From Saccharibacillus sp. CPCC 101409 (lineage in GTDB: Bacteria; Bacillota; Bacilli; Paenibacillales; Paenibacillaceae): a stretch of 64,000 nucleotides of DNA. Shown in pieces: positions 50,358 through 59,542 of this stretch. The notes under the pieces are model-generated. The model had not been told where the DNA came from and did no database searches. It was given only the letters and a program-made list of their open reading frames with translations. The stretch lies in contig NZ_JAULSA010000008.1 in assembly GCF_030518235.1 (NCBI RefSeq), positions 1 to 64,000 of the forward strand. The letters run 5' to 3'. Position 1 is the first letter of the stretch; each line of letters starts with the position of its first letter. The position numbers and the translations under genes are program-made.

Positions 50358-51334
50358 TTCGAGCTTCCTCCTTGTTCAAGTTCCCGGTCCGCCGAAGCCT
50401 CTTCTTCGCGAGACGACGGTCCGCCCGCGCCCACGATATTCAGAAAATACGACTCCAATCCTTCTTCTTCGACTTTCAGCGCGGCCAGCGGCAGCTTCGC
50501 GTCCACAATCAGCCTGGCGATCCGTTCCGGCTGCCCGAGGGCATGTTCGCCCGCGATCTCGATTCGACCTTCCGCGGTCGGCTGCACAGTGTAACCGGCT
50601 CCGGTCAGCAGCTCGGCCGCCGCGACCGATGCGCCCCGCACATCGGCGACCAGCCGTTTGCGCCGGAGCTGCTCGAACTGCCGCGACGTAATCTCCTGCA
50701 CCAGCGAACCGCCGTGGATAATCCCGATGCGCGACGCCAGCTTGGACATTTCTTCGAGGATGTGACTGGAGATAAACACCGTCACGCCTTCATGCTCCGC
50801 GAGGCTCCGCAGCAGTTCTCTCACTTGTACGATGCCCGCCGGATCGAGCGCGTTGGTCGGCTCGTCGAGGATCAGGATAGCGGGGTTATGGATCATCGCT
50901 TTGGCGAGACCGAGCTTCTGGGCGTTGCCGAGCGACAGGTTTTTGGACTTGGTGTTCGCGTAGCGCGTGAGCTGAAGCTTCTCCATCACCGCGTCGGCCG
51001 CGCTCTGCTCGGAGAGTCCGCGCAGTCTGGCGATCATACGCAGATTGTCCCGGACGGTGAAGTTCGGATAAGCGTAAGGCGTCTCGACCAGATAGCCGAC
51101 GTGCCGCCACAGATCCGGTTTGGCGTCCCGCAGACATCTGCCGCGGATATAAATATCGCCGGAGGTCGGACGGATCATGCCCAGCAGCATGCGGATCGTA
51201 GTCGTTTTGCCCGCGCCGTTCAGGCCGAGGAAGCCGTAAATTTCGCCGCGGTTGACGGACAGGGATACATCGCTCAAGACCGGATAATCGCCGTAGCGTT
51301 TGGTCAGCTTTTCGGTGCGGATCATTTCTTGCAT
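50354..51334 (-). CDS. ABC transporter ATP-binding protein
   Basis: The 326-aa ATPase has Walker A (GLNGAGKTTT), the signature LSLGNAQKLGLAKAM, Walker B (ILILDEPTNALDP) and H-loop (FISSHILEEM). A C-terminal extension of about 90 aa (VADVRGASVAAAELLTGAGY) is of the DrrA/CcmA type. The start has AAAGGAG eight bases upstream. Expression is probably controlled by the neighbouring TetR protein, since a matching operator lies at 51376-51393. Confidence 0.93.
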   Translation of the reverse strand: MQEMIRTEKLTKRYGDYPVLSDVSLSVNRGEIYGFLGLNGAGKTTTIRMLLGMIRPTSGDIYIRGRCLRDAKPDLWRHVGYLVETPYAYPNFTVRDNLRMIARLRGLSEQSAADAVMEKLQLTRYANTKSKNLSLGNAQKLGLAKAMIHNPAILILDEPTNALDPAGIVQVRELLRSLAEHEGVTVFISSHILEEMSKLASRIGIIHGGSLVQEITSRQFEQLRRKRLVADVRGASVAAAELLTGAGYTVQPTAEGRIEIAGEHALGQPERIARLIVDAKLPLAALKVEEEGLESYFLNIVGAGGPSSREEEASADRELEQGGSSK

Positions 51335-51375
51335 GGAGAGTCTCCTTTTTGGATAGAGTGAAGTGGATATTTACT

Positions 51376-51395
51376 TATTGAACGTTCGTTGAGCC
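51376..51395. promoter_or_regulatory. TetR operator upstream of the ABC exporter
   Basis: TATTGAACGTTCGTTGAG carries the core AACG-TT-CGTT also present at 52183-52200 next to the TetR gene. Location 40-60 bp before the ATPase start fits a repressor site. Confidence 0.6.
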
Positions 51396-51533
51396 AAATA
51401 GTCAAAAAAGAGAAACGGCTGCGAAGCCGACTTTTCAGAGGTCTTCGATGCGTTTTGGCTGCCTTCCCGGCGGTTTCCGGTCCGAGTTTCTTTTTATTCA
51501 AGCCGCAATTTGATTGTTAGCTGGGAAAAGTGC

Positions 51534-52166
51534 CTACCGCTCCCACAGCTGCACATAGAAATCCGCCAGTTTATCCGCTTCGGCGGGATCGGCAGTACGC
51601 TCCTTCAGCATATTCTGGATGATATCGAACACCACATGCGCCAGAAACTGCGAAGCGGCCAGCGGGTAATCCATCTGCCGAAGCCGTCCGCGGGCCGCGC
51701 TTTGCGCCAGATAGGCGGACATCGCTTCGAACGGCAGGCGGGTGACGCTGTCCAGCGAATCTTTCTGCTCCTGCTCCAGCAGGCCGCGTTCGCGGATCAG
51801 AATTTGAAAATAAGCCCGGTCTTCCGCAAGCCGCTGCGCCAGTCCCGCGATCAGTTCCGCCAGCACGTCGCGCAGCGGTCTCTCGGGGTCCCGGAACGCC
51901 GCTTCGAAAAAGCCGACGATTCCGCCGATGCGCTCGTCCTGGGCGTTTTGCAGCACCGTGGTCAGAATCTCGTATTTGCCGCCGGGAAAATAATGATACG
52001 TCAGCGCCTCCGCCATGCCGATCGCTTTGTTCAGCTCCCGCATGGACGTGGCGTGATATCCTTTTTCCGCAAAAAGCCGCTTGGCCGAGTTCAAAATCTG
52101 CTGCTTGCGCTCGGCGGCCTGAAGGTCCCGGCTGGTCATGCGTTTGCTTGCGCGCTCCTGCGCCAT
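51534..52166 (-). CDS. TetR-family transcriptional regulator
   Basis: This 210-aa repressor has the HTH (QQILNSAKRLFAEKGYHATS, MRELNKAIGMAEALTYHYFP, about residues 20-58) and a helical ligand-binding domain. The ATG at 52166 has GAGGAA upstream. Two copies of a dyad ACTMAACG-NN-CGTTKAGT-like site flank its regulon: one before this gene (52183-52200) and one before the ABC exporter (51376-51395). It probably represses both, and perhaps the aldo/keto reductase. Confidence 0.88.
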   Translation of the reverse strand: MAQERASKRMTSRDLQAAERKQQILNSAKRLFAEKGYHATSMRELNKAIGMAEALTYHYFPGGKYEILTTVLQNAQDERIGGIVGFFEAAFRDPERPLRDVLAELIAGLAQRLAEDRAYFQILIRERGLLEQEQKDSLDSVTRLPFEAMSAYLAQSAARGRLRQMDYPLAASQFLAHVVFDIIQNMLKERTADPAEADKLADFYVQLWER

Positions 52167-52182
52167 GGTGCATTCCTCGTTT

Positions 52183-52200
52183 CACTAAACGTTCGTTGAG
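52183..52200. promoter_or_regulatory. TetR operator in the TetR/aldo-keto reductase intergenic region
   Basis: ACTAAACG-TT-CGTTGAGT is an 18-bp near-perfect dyad (one asymmetric pair). It lies between the divergent tetR and aldo/keto reductase genes and shares AACGTTCGTTGAG with the site before the ABC exporter. Confidence 0.65.
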
Positions 52201-52273
52201 TAAATGATAATCGGAAAGCGCTGGGAAGTCAAATGTGCTATCGTAGAACCATACGAGAGGAGGGCTTTTTCAT

Positions 52274-53122
52274 ATGGCAAACCAGGTTCCAAGCATCAAG
52301 TTGAACGACGGACGCGATATCCCGGCGATCGGGCTGGGCACGTACACGCTCAAGGGCGCCAAAGGCGTCGAATCGATCAAAAGCGCCATCGACGCCGGCT
52401 ACCGGCTGATCGACTGTGCGTTCAACTACGAGAACGAGGGCACGGTCGGCAGAGCCGTCCGCGAGAGTTCCGTTTCCCGGGAAGAGCTGCGCATCTGCTC
52501 GAAGCTGCCGGGGCGGCATCACGAGTATGAAGACGCGCTTATCACCATAGAAGAATCGCTGTATCGCGCGGGCCTCGACTATTACGACCTGTATATCATC
52601 CACTGGCCGAACCCCAAGCAGGACAAATACGTCGAAGCCTGGCGGGCGATGATCGAAGCGCAGAAGCGCGGCTATGTCCGTTCGATCGGCGTCAGCAACT
52701 TCCTGCCGGAGCACAATGAGCGCATTATCCGGGAAACGGGCGTCGCGCCGGTGCTCAACCAGGTGGAGCTGCATCCGTATTTCGAGCAGGAACATCAGCG
52801 GACGGAAGACGGCAAGCACGGCATCGTCACCGAATCGTGGAGCCCGCTCGGACGCGGCAAAGGCGAGAGTGTGCTGGAAGACGCGGCGGTCCAGGCCATC
52901 GCGGCCGAATACGGCAAGACGCCGACCCAGATCGTCCTGCGCTGGCACACCCAGCTCGGCGCCGTTCCGATCCCGAAAGCCGGTTCGCCGGAGCATCAGC
53001 GGGAGAATATCGACATTTTCGATTTCGAGCTGACGCCGGAGCAGATGAAGACCGTCTCCGCGTTCAGCAAAGACAACAAGAGGCTGTGGGGACAGGACCC
53101 GGCGGAGTATGAGGAGTTTTGA
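52274..53122 (+). CDS. Aldo/keto reductase (YvgN/YtbE type)
   Basis: A 282-aa NADPH-dependent carbonyl reductase. The family blocks are DAGYRLIDCAFNYENEGTVG (catalytic Asp and Tyr), LDYYDLYIIHWPNPKQDKYV (catalytic His), IGVSNFLPEHNERI, NQVELHPYFEQ and IPKAGSPEHQRENIDIFDFE. GAGAGGAGGG precedes the ATG at 52274. It detoxifies aldehydes or methylglyoxal in relatives. It is divergent from tetR and may share its operator. Confidence 0.92.
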   Translation: MANQVPSIKLNDGRDIPAIGLGTYTLKGAKGVESIKSAIDAGYRLIDCAFNYENEGTVGRAVRESSVSREELRICSKLPGRHHEYEDALITIEESLYRAGLDYYDLYIIHWPNPKQDKYVEAWRAMIEAQKRGYVRSIGVSNFLPEHNERIIRETGVAPVLNQVELHPYFEQEHQRTEDGKHGIVTESWSPLGRGKGESVLEDAAVQAIAAEYGKTPTQIVLRWHTQLGAVPIPKAGSPEHQRENIDIFDFELTPEQMKTVSAFSKDNKRLWGQDPAEYEEF

Positions 53123-53145
53123 GGGTTGGAAGTTTGAAGAAGGAA

Positions 53146-53182
53146 CCGAAGCGAGGCGAGAAAGCGCCTCGCTTCGGTTTTT
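53146..53182 (+). terminator. Intrinsic terminator after the aldo/keto reductase
   Basis: CCGAAGCGAGGCG, loop AGAAAG, CGCCTCGCTTCGG, TTTTT. Confidence 0.9.
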
Positions 53183-53355
53183 CTAATAAAAAAAGGTTTT
53201 AATTCTTATCAAAAGTGGATTTTTGTATAATTACATAAATAAAGCGTTAGAAATTGGAATGTTTTTCGTCTTATGATTAGCAGGTATTTTAAACAGGAGG
53301 GAAATGGTAGAAGAACAGATTATTAATATTTAAAATTGAGAGGAGTATGATCGAA

Positions 53356-54174
53356 GTGAAAAAAATTAAGAGCTTACTTATGGCAATAACAATACTCTCG
53401 TTAATTTTTTCATTCTACACGCCGTCGGCCTCAGCCGCTTCCAAAGACAATCTTAACCTACCGGAGCACGCAGATCTCATTATAAAAGAAGTCTTGGAGA
53501 GCCTGGAAGCTGACCGGAGCAAGAATTTTTCTACTGCCAGTGCGAGTGAACCTGAGATCGTTGTTTTGGAACAGGGCTATGCTATACAAATTGAAAATCA
53601 AACATCAAATAATGAAACTGCGATTACGACTATCATTCCTTATAAAATAGATACAAATAAAGAGTTCGTAAATAGCTTTGACTATTTGGAAGCTCAACAA
53701 CCGGATCTGATTAGACCCATGGCTGAATCGACAGTTCCAAATAAAGTTGTGGATGTTACACTTACTATAAAAACGTATTATGCTCAGTATTTCTCTTGGG
53801 CAAATGTAACGAACTTTTATCGTCACGGAGGAATCGAAGCCTGGTGGTCTTCTAGTAATACGGCGGTAAGCGTACCTGGTATGACCGTTAAATACGAAAC
53901 CAGAGGAGATCTTTACCGTTATCCGGATTGTATCGACCAGCCGCTTAGTTCGACCAAAGTTCAGAATTCCTACTTTAAGAGAAGTATTATATCCCAGAGT
54001 AATCCAGTGAAAGGCGCGGTATATATCGATGGCAATAATACGATGCCTTTAGATCGCGTAGTCACATTAACCGATTACTTTAATCACGGCGGAGTTATCG
54101 ATTTTACAATTACTCAATCGTTGAACGGAATCACAAAAACCAGTATGAACAGTTACAATGTATACAGCAAATAA
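53356..54174 (+). CDS. Secreted protein of unknown function
   Basis: A 272-aa exported protein. The signal peptide (MKKIKSLLMAITILSLIFSF then YTPSASA) ends at an AxA site. The mature part is beta-rich with VDVTLTIKTYYAQYFSWANV and TNFYRHGGIEAWW, possibly an immunoglobulin-like or galactose-binding fold, but I do not recognise it. The GTG at 53356 is chosen since GAGAGGAG is 10 bp upstream; the ATG at 53347 lies one base from it. It is moderately AT-rich. The lipoprotein gene follows after 6 bp. Confidence 0.75.
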   Translation: MKKIKSLLMAITILSLIFSFYTPSASAASKDNLNLPEHADLIIKEVLESLEADRSKNFSTASASEPEIVVLEQGYAIQIENQTSNNETAITTIIPYKIDTNKEFVNSFDYLEAQQPDLIRPMAESTVPNKVVDVTLTIKTYYAQYFSWANVTNFYRHGGIEAWWSSSNTAVSVPGMTVKYETRGDLYRYPDCIDQPLSSTKVQNSYFKRSIISQSNPVKGAVYIDGNNTMPLDRVVTLTDYFNHGGVIDFTITQSLNGITKTSMNSYNVYSK

Positions 54175-54180
54175 AAGGGA

Positions 54181-54816
54181 ATGATGAATTTGAAGAAAAT
54201 AACTTCTCTTTTTTTCGTCATAGGGTTCACTTCTGCTCTAATTGTAGGAGTTGGAGGGTGCACTATTAAAAATGAAGTCGCCGGGATAAACGTCAATTCT
54301 ACGTCCAATGAGTTGGAACCGCTAAAAGCCGATATTTATCGGGATGAAAAATTCGTGTTCGGAGGATTACAGTGGAATATAGAAAAAGAAAAGATTATTA
54401 AAGAAAAGCATATAGAGAACCCCGACATTCCGAATTCGGATTTACTGATGTCGGACGGCGATCTGGACCTGGAAGCAGTAATCCGACAGGATTTGCTTTA
54501 TAATTTCCAGGACGATCGGCTTGTATCGGGAGAATACCTTTTTTTCTCGTTTGAACGAGAACCATTGGAAAGATTGATTTTGAAATTAAAAGATTTACTG
54601 TCTTCCGATTTTCCTCAGCCGCTTTCCAGCGATTTTAGCTTGCTCAACGAGCCCGATAAAGTGCTTGAAGAGGAGGTTCAGATCACTTGGAAAGCCGAGG
54701 ACGAGAGTTACCTGAGATTAAACGTTTTGCAAACTGCAAGAGACGGAAAGGAAGGATACTTGGTACAAATAAAAGTGGATTCGCCGCTCATTGAAAAGAA
54801 TATGTTCAAACCTTAA
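54181..54816 (+). CDS. Lipoprotein of unknown function
   Basis: The 211-aa product has a signal peptide with lipobox VGGC at about residue 27 and an acidic mature part (DEKFVFGGLQWNIEKEKIIK, LSSDFPQPLSSDFSLLNEPD). I do not recognise the family. It directly follows the secreted protein gene and both are followed by a sigma/anti-sigma pair. AAAGGGA lies close to the first ATG; the second ATG (54184) or the TTG at 54190 may be used instead. Confidence 0.7.
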   Translation: MMNLKKITSLFFVIGFTSALIVGVGGCTIKNEVAGINVNSTSNELEPLKADIYRDEKFVFGGLQWNIEKEKIIKEKHIENPDIPNSDLLMSDGDLDLEAVIRQDLLYNFQDDRLVSGEYLFFSFEREPLERLILKLKDLLSSDFPQPLSSDFSLLNEPDKVLEEEVQITWKAEDESYLRLNVLQTARDGKEGYLVQIKVDSPLIEKNMFKP

Positions 54817-54817
54817 T

Positions 54818-54865
54818 AAACTCAAGTTGGCTGTGCCGTGTATGTGGGCAAGCCAACTTGAGTTT
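54818..54865 (+). terminator. Intrinsic terminator after the lipoprotein gene
   Basis: AAACTCAAGTTGGCT (54818-54832) is a perfect complement of AGCCAACTTGAGTTT (54851-54865). The 15-bp stem separates the secreted protein operon from the sigma factor operon. Confidence 0.85.
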
Positions 54866-54917
54866 CTAAAATTAAAACAGGACTGTTTCAATAATTTGTA
54901 CGAAAGCGGTGTGATAA

Positions 54918-55487
54918 TTGACAGAATGGCACAACTTATTAAGTAATTTTGATGAATTGTCCGATGAGTCGCAGGAAATCGTCTACAGGGCTTATTACAA
55001 GTTCATTTATCGAGATGTCTTTTATTTATTGAAGGATCACGGATCGACAGAAGATGTGATTCAGGAAACTTTCTTCAAAGTACTGATTGCGATAAAAAAG
55101 CATCGCGTGAAGAATATTCCGGCATGGATTAAACAAATAGCCCGTAATTTCGTTATGGACGATCTACGGAAAAGGCAGCCTGCATACTATGCTGACGATC
55201 TTAATTACATAAAAAATATTGAAGAATTCTCCGAGCAAGATAAGGGGCTTCTTCCACTGGCAGATAAAGTAGAAATCAAGATGCGAAATGAAGTTCTCCA
55301 TCAGGCACTCGCCGAATTGCATAGCGAATACAGGCAGATTATTTTGCTGTTTTATATCGAGGGTCTATCTTACCGGGAAATAAGTACAGTACTGGAACTT
55401 TCCGAGCAAGCCGTAAGCCAGAAGTTGTATCGTGCCAGGAAAAAACTGAAGAAGAAGTTTAATCGAAAGTGGGTGAATCCAAAATGA
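54918..55487 (+). CDS. ECF-type RNA polymerase sigma factor
   Basis: A 189-aa sigma-70-like protein. Region 2 is seen as FIYRDVFYLLKDHGSTEDVI with QETFFKVLIAIKKH, and AWIKQIARNFVMDDLRKRQP. Region 4 is ELHSEYRQIILLFYIEGLSY with REISTVLELSEQAVSQKLYR. The TTG at 54918 gives the usual length. The stop overlaps the start of the next gene (ATGA), which encodes its membrane partner. Targets might include the preceding secreted protein operon. Confidence 0.9.
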   Translation: MTEWHNLLSNFDELSDESQEIVYRAYYKFIYRDVFYLLKDHGSTEDVIQETFFKVLIAIKKHRVKNIPAWIKQIARNFVMDDLRKRQPAYYADDLNYIKNIEEFSEQDKGLLPLADKVEIKMRNEVLHQALAELHSEYRQIILLFYIEGLSYREISTVLELSEQAVSQKLYRARKKLKKKFNRKWVNPK

Positions 55488-55771
55488 AAGATCAAAGCGA
55501 GCAGGATAAAGAATTAGAAAAAGCGCTGCGGCAAATTTATCGCGATATCCAGATTCCCGATACTCTTCCGTCTTGGGAGCGTATACAAAGACGCCTGAAT
55601 AAAATGAAAACCTACTCTTTACGGAAAAAAAGAGTACAAGTTTATACTGCGGTTTTTGGAATTTCGTTGGGTCTCATCATAGTGTTTAGCTTATCCAGAC
55701 CCGCAGTTTACCCAGAGATTGAAGCGTTGTTAAGTGATTGGAAAGAAGAGATAGTAGACTTTCTTTTATGA
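55484..55771 (+). CDS. Short membrane anti-sigma factor-like protein
   Basis: This 95-aa protein starts at an ATG overlapping the sigma factor stop. The N-terminal 45 residues are charged (LEKALRQIYRDIQIPDTLPS with WERIQRRLNKMK), then one transmembrane helix (VYTAVFGISLGLIIVFSL) and a short outer tail. Position and topology indicate that it anchors and inhibits the sigma factor. It is shorter than most anti-sigma factors; the sensing domain is minimal. Confidence 0.65.
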   Translation: MKDQSEQDKELEKALRQIYRDIQIPDTLPSWERIQRRLNKMKTYSLRKKRVQVYTAVFGISLGLIIVFSLSRPAVYPEIEALLSDWKEEIVDFLL

Positions 55772-55897
55772 GAAGTTAAGCTGATTATAAAGATAACGAT
55801 TCTGTCTCGTCTCAGACTTTTTCATGTAACCCAACCCCCTTCTCCCCCGTATAACCCCCTAACGCTCCACCACGACTAAAACCCAAGGGGAATGACC

Positions 55898-58345
55898 ATG
55901 AGTCTCACATCTACACCCATCGGCGCTGCCGAATCCCATCCCATCGAACAGCCTCGGCCGAAGCACCGGGCACAGGCCGTTTACCACTTGGCGGAACAGC
56001 GCGCGGCCGCGTATCTGTCCGAGCTGACAGAGCGCGTGCGCGGCGGGGCGTATGCTTCCGAGCTGGCCGAGGACTTTCATATCTGGAAAAGCAGTCATAT
56101 TCGGCCGTGGCCGGCGCGGCTTTTCCGCAGCCGCCGCAGTCCGGATTCGCGCGATTACGACCGGTATATCCGGTGGATGGAGTCGGCGGGCAAGCTGGAC
56201 GATTACCTGGCGCGCAGCGTGTCGTATCTGTATATGCGCGACCTCGGCCGAGCGCTGGACAGTCCCGATACGCAGCAAAGGGTGCGCCGGACGGCGGCGG
56301 GCCTCAAACGCTCGCTGCTGAGCGGCGGCGATCCGCGCGAAGGCATGCCGACGGACGGTTTCGACACGTCTTCGCTGTACCGCTGGGGCAAGCAGGAGGG
56401 CATCGAGGACGCAGTGATCTGGATGATCGCGAAGCTGAAACGGGTTTCCGAGAATATCCCGGAAGGACTCAGCGCGGAGCACGCCCAGCGCAAGCTGCTC
56501 AAGATTATCGCCGGCGTCGTGCTGCATACGCGCGAAGAGATGGACGAAGATACGCCGAAAGAAGAACGTTCGCGCCGATTGGACGAAGCGGTCCGGCTCG
56601 GTTACTCGTACGGCCTGACGTACCCTTTTATCGACGATCTGCTGGATTCGAATCTGCTCAGCGACGCCGAAAAGCAGCGCTACTCCGATCTCATCCGCGG
56701 CGCGCTGCTCGGCGGCACAATCCCGAAGTGGGAAGACTGGAACGAAGCTTTCGAGAGCGCGGACGGCCGCAACGTCGATCTGATCCGCTATATCCACAGC
56801 GAGCTGGGCGAGGCGTTCACGTATATCCGGAGCCGTCAGGCGGACGGGCTGGACAGTCCTTTTTTCGAGCAGGCCTACGTCTTCTTCGAAGCGCAGGATA
56901 TCGACCGGAACAAACGACTCGCGCACATCGGTTATACCAACGAGCAGCTGTATATTCCCGTTATTCTCAAGTCGTCCGGCTCCCGCCTGATCGCGCGCTC
57001 GGTCGGCCGGGCGGAAGGCGACGAAGGATTCGAGCGGCGGACGTTTTTCTACGGGATCTATAACCAGCTGGCCGACGACTTCGCGGATCTGTTCGACGAT
57101 CTGGCAGTCGGCGCGGTCACGCCCTATACCTACTATTGGAAGCACCGCGCCGAGCGGCCCGACCTGCTCAATCCGTTCGAGATGTACTGGGGCGTGATCG
57201 CCTACCTGATCCGCGATGTGTACGGCGGCGACGCCAACACGCGGGAAGTGCTGCTCGACCGGGCGGTCAACGGGTTGAAAAGAGCGCGTCAGCGCCTCGG
57301 CATCCCCCGCTACGAGGAGCTGATGGAAGTCCTCGCTTCCGGCATGCCGGAGCTGAACGCCGTCGTCCGGAAGATGGTGCGCCGGGCGGAAGACGTCGAA
57401 TTCTTCGACAAGCTGCTGCGCGACCGGATGCTGACGGAGATGAAGCGGGACCGGGAGGAGCGCGAGACTTTTCGGGAGCTGCTTGAAAAAGAACGCGTCC
57501 GCATCGATGAATCGCTGCCGGTCGTGCCCGATTCGCCCGTCCCGTCCGCCGGGGATTCGCTGATCGACGCGGCCAACTACAGCCTCGCGGGCGACGGCAA
57601 GAGATTGCGCCCGATCCTCGCCCGGCTGACCGCCGTCGAAGGCTACGGGCTGCCTTACGATTCGGTGAAGCCGCTGCTCAAATCGCTGGAGTACCTGCAC
57701 ACCGCCTCGCTGATCTTCGACGACCTGCCGTCGCAGGACAACGCGGATATCCGGCGCGGCCGGCAGACGCTGCACGCCCGCTACGACAGCGCGACCGCCG
57801 AGCTGTCCGGGCTGCTGCTGATCCAGCAGGGCGTACGCGCGCAGTCTTCGCTCCGGGGCTTCAAGCCGGAGACCGTGCTTGCGCTGATCCACTACTCCGC
57901 CCGCAAAGCCGAAGAGCTGTGCCTGGGGCAGGACCTCGACCTCAAGTCGCGCGGGAAAGAACTGACGCTTGCGCGTTTGAACGAGATCTGCTTTTACAAA
58001 ACGGGCGTGGCGTTCGAAGCGTGCCTCGTCATGCCGGCCATGCTGGCGAACGCGCCGCAGAGCGAAATCGCGCTGCTGGAGAAGTTTGCTTACCATGCGG
58101 GGATCGCTTTTCAGATTCGGGACGACCTGCTGGACGCCGAAGGCGAAGCGCTGCTGCTCGGCAAGCCTTCCGGCCAGGACGCATTCAACGGCAGTTCGAC
58201 GTTCGCGACCGTGCTCGGCATGGGCGGAGCGAAGCGGGCGATGTGGGATCATTACTGCGAAGCGTCGGACGCCGTCAAAGCGCTGCCGGAGAGCCTGCGC
58301 TTCCTGAAGCATCTGCTGGATGTGCTGGTGCAGCGGGAGCGGTGA
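55898..58345 (+). CDS. Polyprenyl synthetase fused to a large helical N-terminal domain
   Basis: An 815-aa protein. The C-terminal 270 residues are a trans-prenyltransferase: GDGKRLRPILARLTA, the first aspartate motif LIFDDLPSQDNADIRRGRQT (about 606-625) and the second IAFQIRDDLLDAEG (about 737-750). Chain length is unknown. The N-terminal 500 residues are helical and contain a terpene-synthase-like acidic motif, TYPFIDDLLDSNLLSDAEKQ (about 241-260), so it may be a second catalytic domain. AAGGGG precedes the ATG at 55898. Typical bacterial prenyl synthases are only 290-350 aa. Confidence 0.8.
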   Translation: MSLTSTPIGAAESHPIEQPRPKHRAQAVYHLAEQRAAAYLSELTERVRGGAYASELAEDFHIWKSSHIRPWPARLFRSRRSPDSRDYDRYIRWMESAGKLDDYLARSVSYLYMRDLGRALDSPDTQQRVRRTAAGLKRSLLSGGDPREGMPTDGFDTSSLYRWGKQEGIEDAVIWMIAKLKRVSENIPEGLSAEHAQRKLLKIIAGVVLHTREEMDEDTPKEERSRRLDEAVRLGYSYGLTYPFIDDLLDSNLLSDAEKQRYSDLIRGALLGGTIPKWEDWNEAFESADGRNVDLIRYIHSELGEAFTYIRSRQADGLDSPFFEQAYVFFEAQDIDRNKRLAHIGYTNEQLYIPVILKSSGSRLIARSVGRAEGDEGFERRTFFYGIYNQLADDFADLFDDLAVGAVTPYTYYWKHRAERPDLLNPFEMYWGVIAYLIRDVYGGDANTREVLLDRAVNGLKRARQRLGIPRYEELMEVLASGMPELNAVVRKMVRRAEDVEFFDKLLRDRMLTEMKRDREERETFRELLEKERVRIDESLPVVPDSPVPSAGDSLIDAANYSLAGDGKRLRPILARLTAVEGYGLPYDSVKPLLKSLEYLHTASLIFDDLPSQDNADIRRGRQTLHARYDSATAELSGLLLIQQGVRAQSSLRGFKPETVLALIHYSARKAEELCLGQDLDLKSRGKELTLARLNEICFYKTGVAFEACLVMPAMLANAPQSEIALLEKFAYHAGIAFQIRDDLLDAEGEALLLGKPSGQDAFNGSSTFATVLGMGGAKRAMWDHYCEASDAVKALPESLRFLKHLLDVLVQRER
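58271..58345 (+). repeat. Polyprenyl synthetase gene 3' end, copy A
   Basis: The last 75 bp of the synthetase gene (encoding AVKALPESLRFLKHLLDVLV QRER) recur at 59567-59641 with about ten mismatches. The two copies flank a low-GC reductase gene. Confidence 0.8.
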
Positions 58346-58603
58346 GGAAATCAAGCGGGTGGATCGAAGAAAAAGAGTCGTCCGTTTGCAAACTCAACGA
58401 CATACATCTTTTACCGTCTTTTTGCCCTCCGCTTTTGCCCCGATAAATCCAAAATGAACAATTGTTTTAAGGGTGTTGAGTATTGAACAGCATCGGAAAT
58501 CTGCTTATTGAGTCCGGTAACTTCGGAATGATTTAATAGCCGTATACAATGGATCGTCAAGCAGCCGCTGTTCATTATTCATAGACTAAGGAGAAATAAT
58601 AAA

Positions 58604-59542
58604 ATGCGAGTATTGGTTTACGGTATGGGGAATCAGGGGAGTTTACTGGCTCATACATTAGTAAATGGCGGAAATGATGTAACCGTATTGGCTAGAGGCG
58701 AACGAGCTGAACAATTCAAGGAAAAGGGAATAGTTATAAGGCATTTCATTCAGCGAAAAACAACGATAGATAAAGTGAAAGTCATTACTGAATTAGAAGC
58801 TCGAGATCGATATGACGTTATTTTTGTTGTGATGAAATATTCCGATTTTAAATCGGTTTTGCCTGTGCTGGCTGTAAACGAAACCCAAAACATCCTGCTG
58901 GTAGGCAATAATTTCAATCCCGCTGAGATGAAGGCATATATGAAGTCCAACAGCATTAATGAAAAAAATATGGCTTTCGGCTTTCAAATGAGCGGAGGGA
59001 AAAAAGATAAAGACCGAATAACGGTTTTACGAACAAATGCCGGCGAAATGGTTTTAGGCGCCCTTGGTGAAAAGATCGAATTTCAAAGCATGCTTGAAGC
59101 TATATTTGCAAAAACAAAATATAAGCTGAGTTTCCAAGACGATATAGACGCTTGGTTTAAAAACCATATCATTTACGTGCTGCCTTTAAATCTCGCGCAT
59201 TTTATAAAAGATTATGATTACAGATCTGTCGGAAAAGACAATGCTTTGCTAAAAGAAGTTGTAAAAGCGATGCATGAAGGATTTGACCTGCTTGTTGACC
59301 TGGGTTATCACAATATCCCCAAAGGCCAGGCCAATTTTGCCACGAAGCATGAATACTTGAATTTTCTTTTTTATAAGCTGTATCACTTTACTCCCATGGT
59401 CAAACAATCCGAAAGCAGTTTTATAGAGATTAAAGCTTTTTACGACGAGCTTTATAAGTTGAAAGCAGCATCCGGCTTTAAAACGCCCAGCCTGGATAAA
59501 CTGGTAAAGCAAGCGGAAAAAAAGTACTTGTTAAATAAGTGA
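58604..59542 (+). CDS. Ketopantoate reductase-like protein (ApbA/PanE family)
   Basis: A 312-aa NADP-dependent reductase. The N-terminal Rossmann motif is VLVYGMGNQGSLLAHTLVNG; VIFVVMKYSDFKSVLPVL holds the family lysine; and the C-terminal helical domain is present. True PanE would make pantoate for coenzyme A, but several family members act on other 2-keto acids, and this one is divergent. Its GC content is clearly lower than that of its neighbours, and it sits between two copies of the polyprenyl synthetase 3' end, so it was probably acquired. Confidence 0.8.
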   Translation: MRVLVYGMGNQGSLLAHTLVNGGNDVTVLARGERAEQFKEKGIVIRHFIQRKTTIDKVKVITELEARDRYDVIFVVMKYSDFKSVLPVLAVNETQNILLVGNNFNPAEMKAYMKSNSINEKNMAFGFQMSGGKKDKDRITVLRTNAGEMVLGALGEKIEFQSMLEAIFAKTKYKLSFQDDIDAWFKNHIIYVLPLNLAHFIKDYDYRSVGKDNALLKEVVKAMHEGFDLLVDLGYHNIPKGQANFATKHEYLNFLFYKLYHFTPMVKQSESSFIEIKAFYDELYKLKAASGFKTPSLDKLVKQAEKKYLLNK

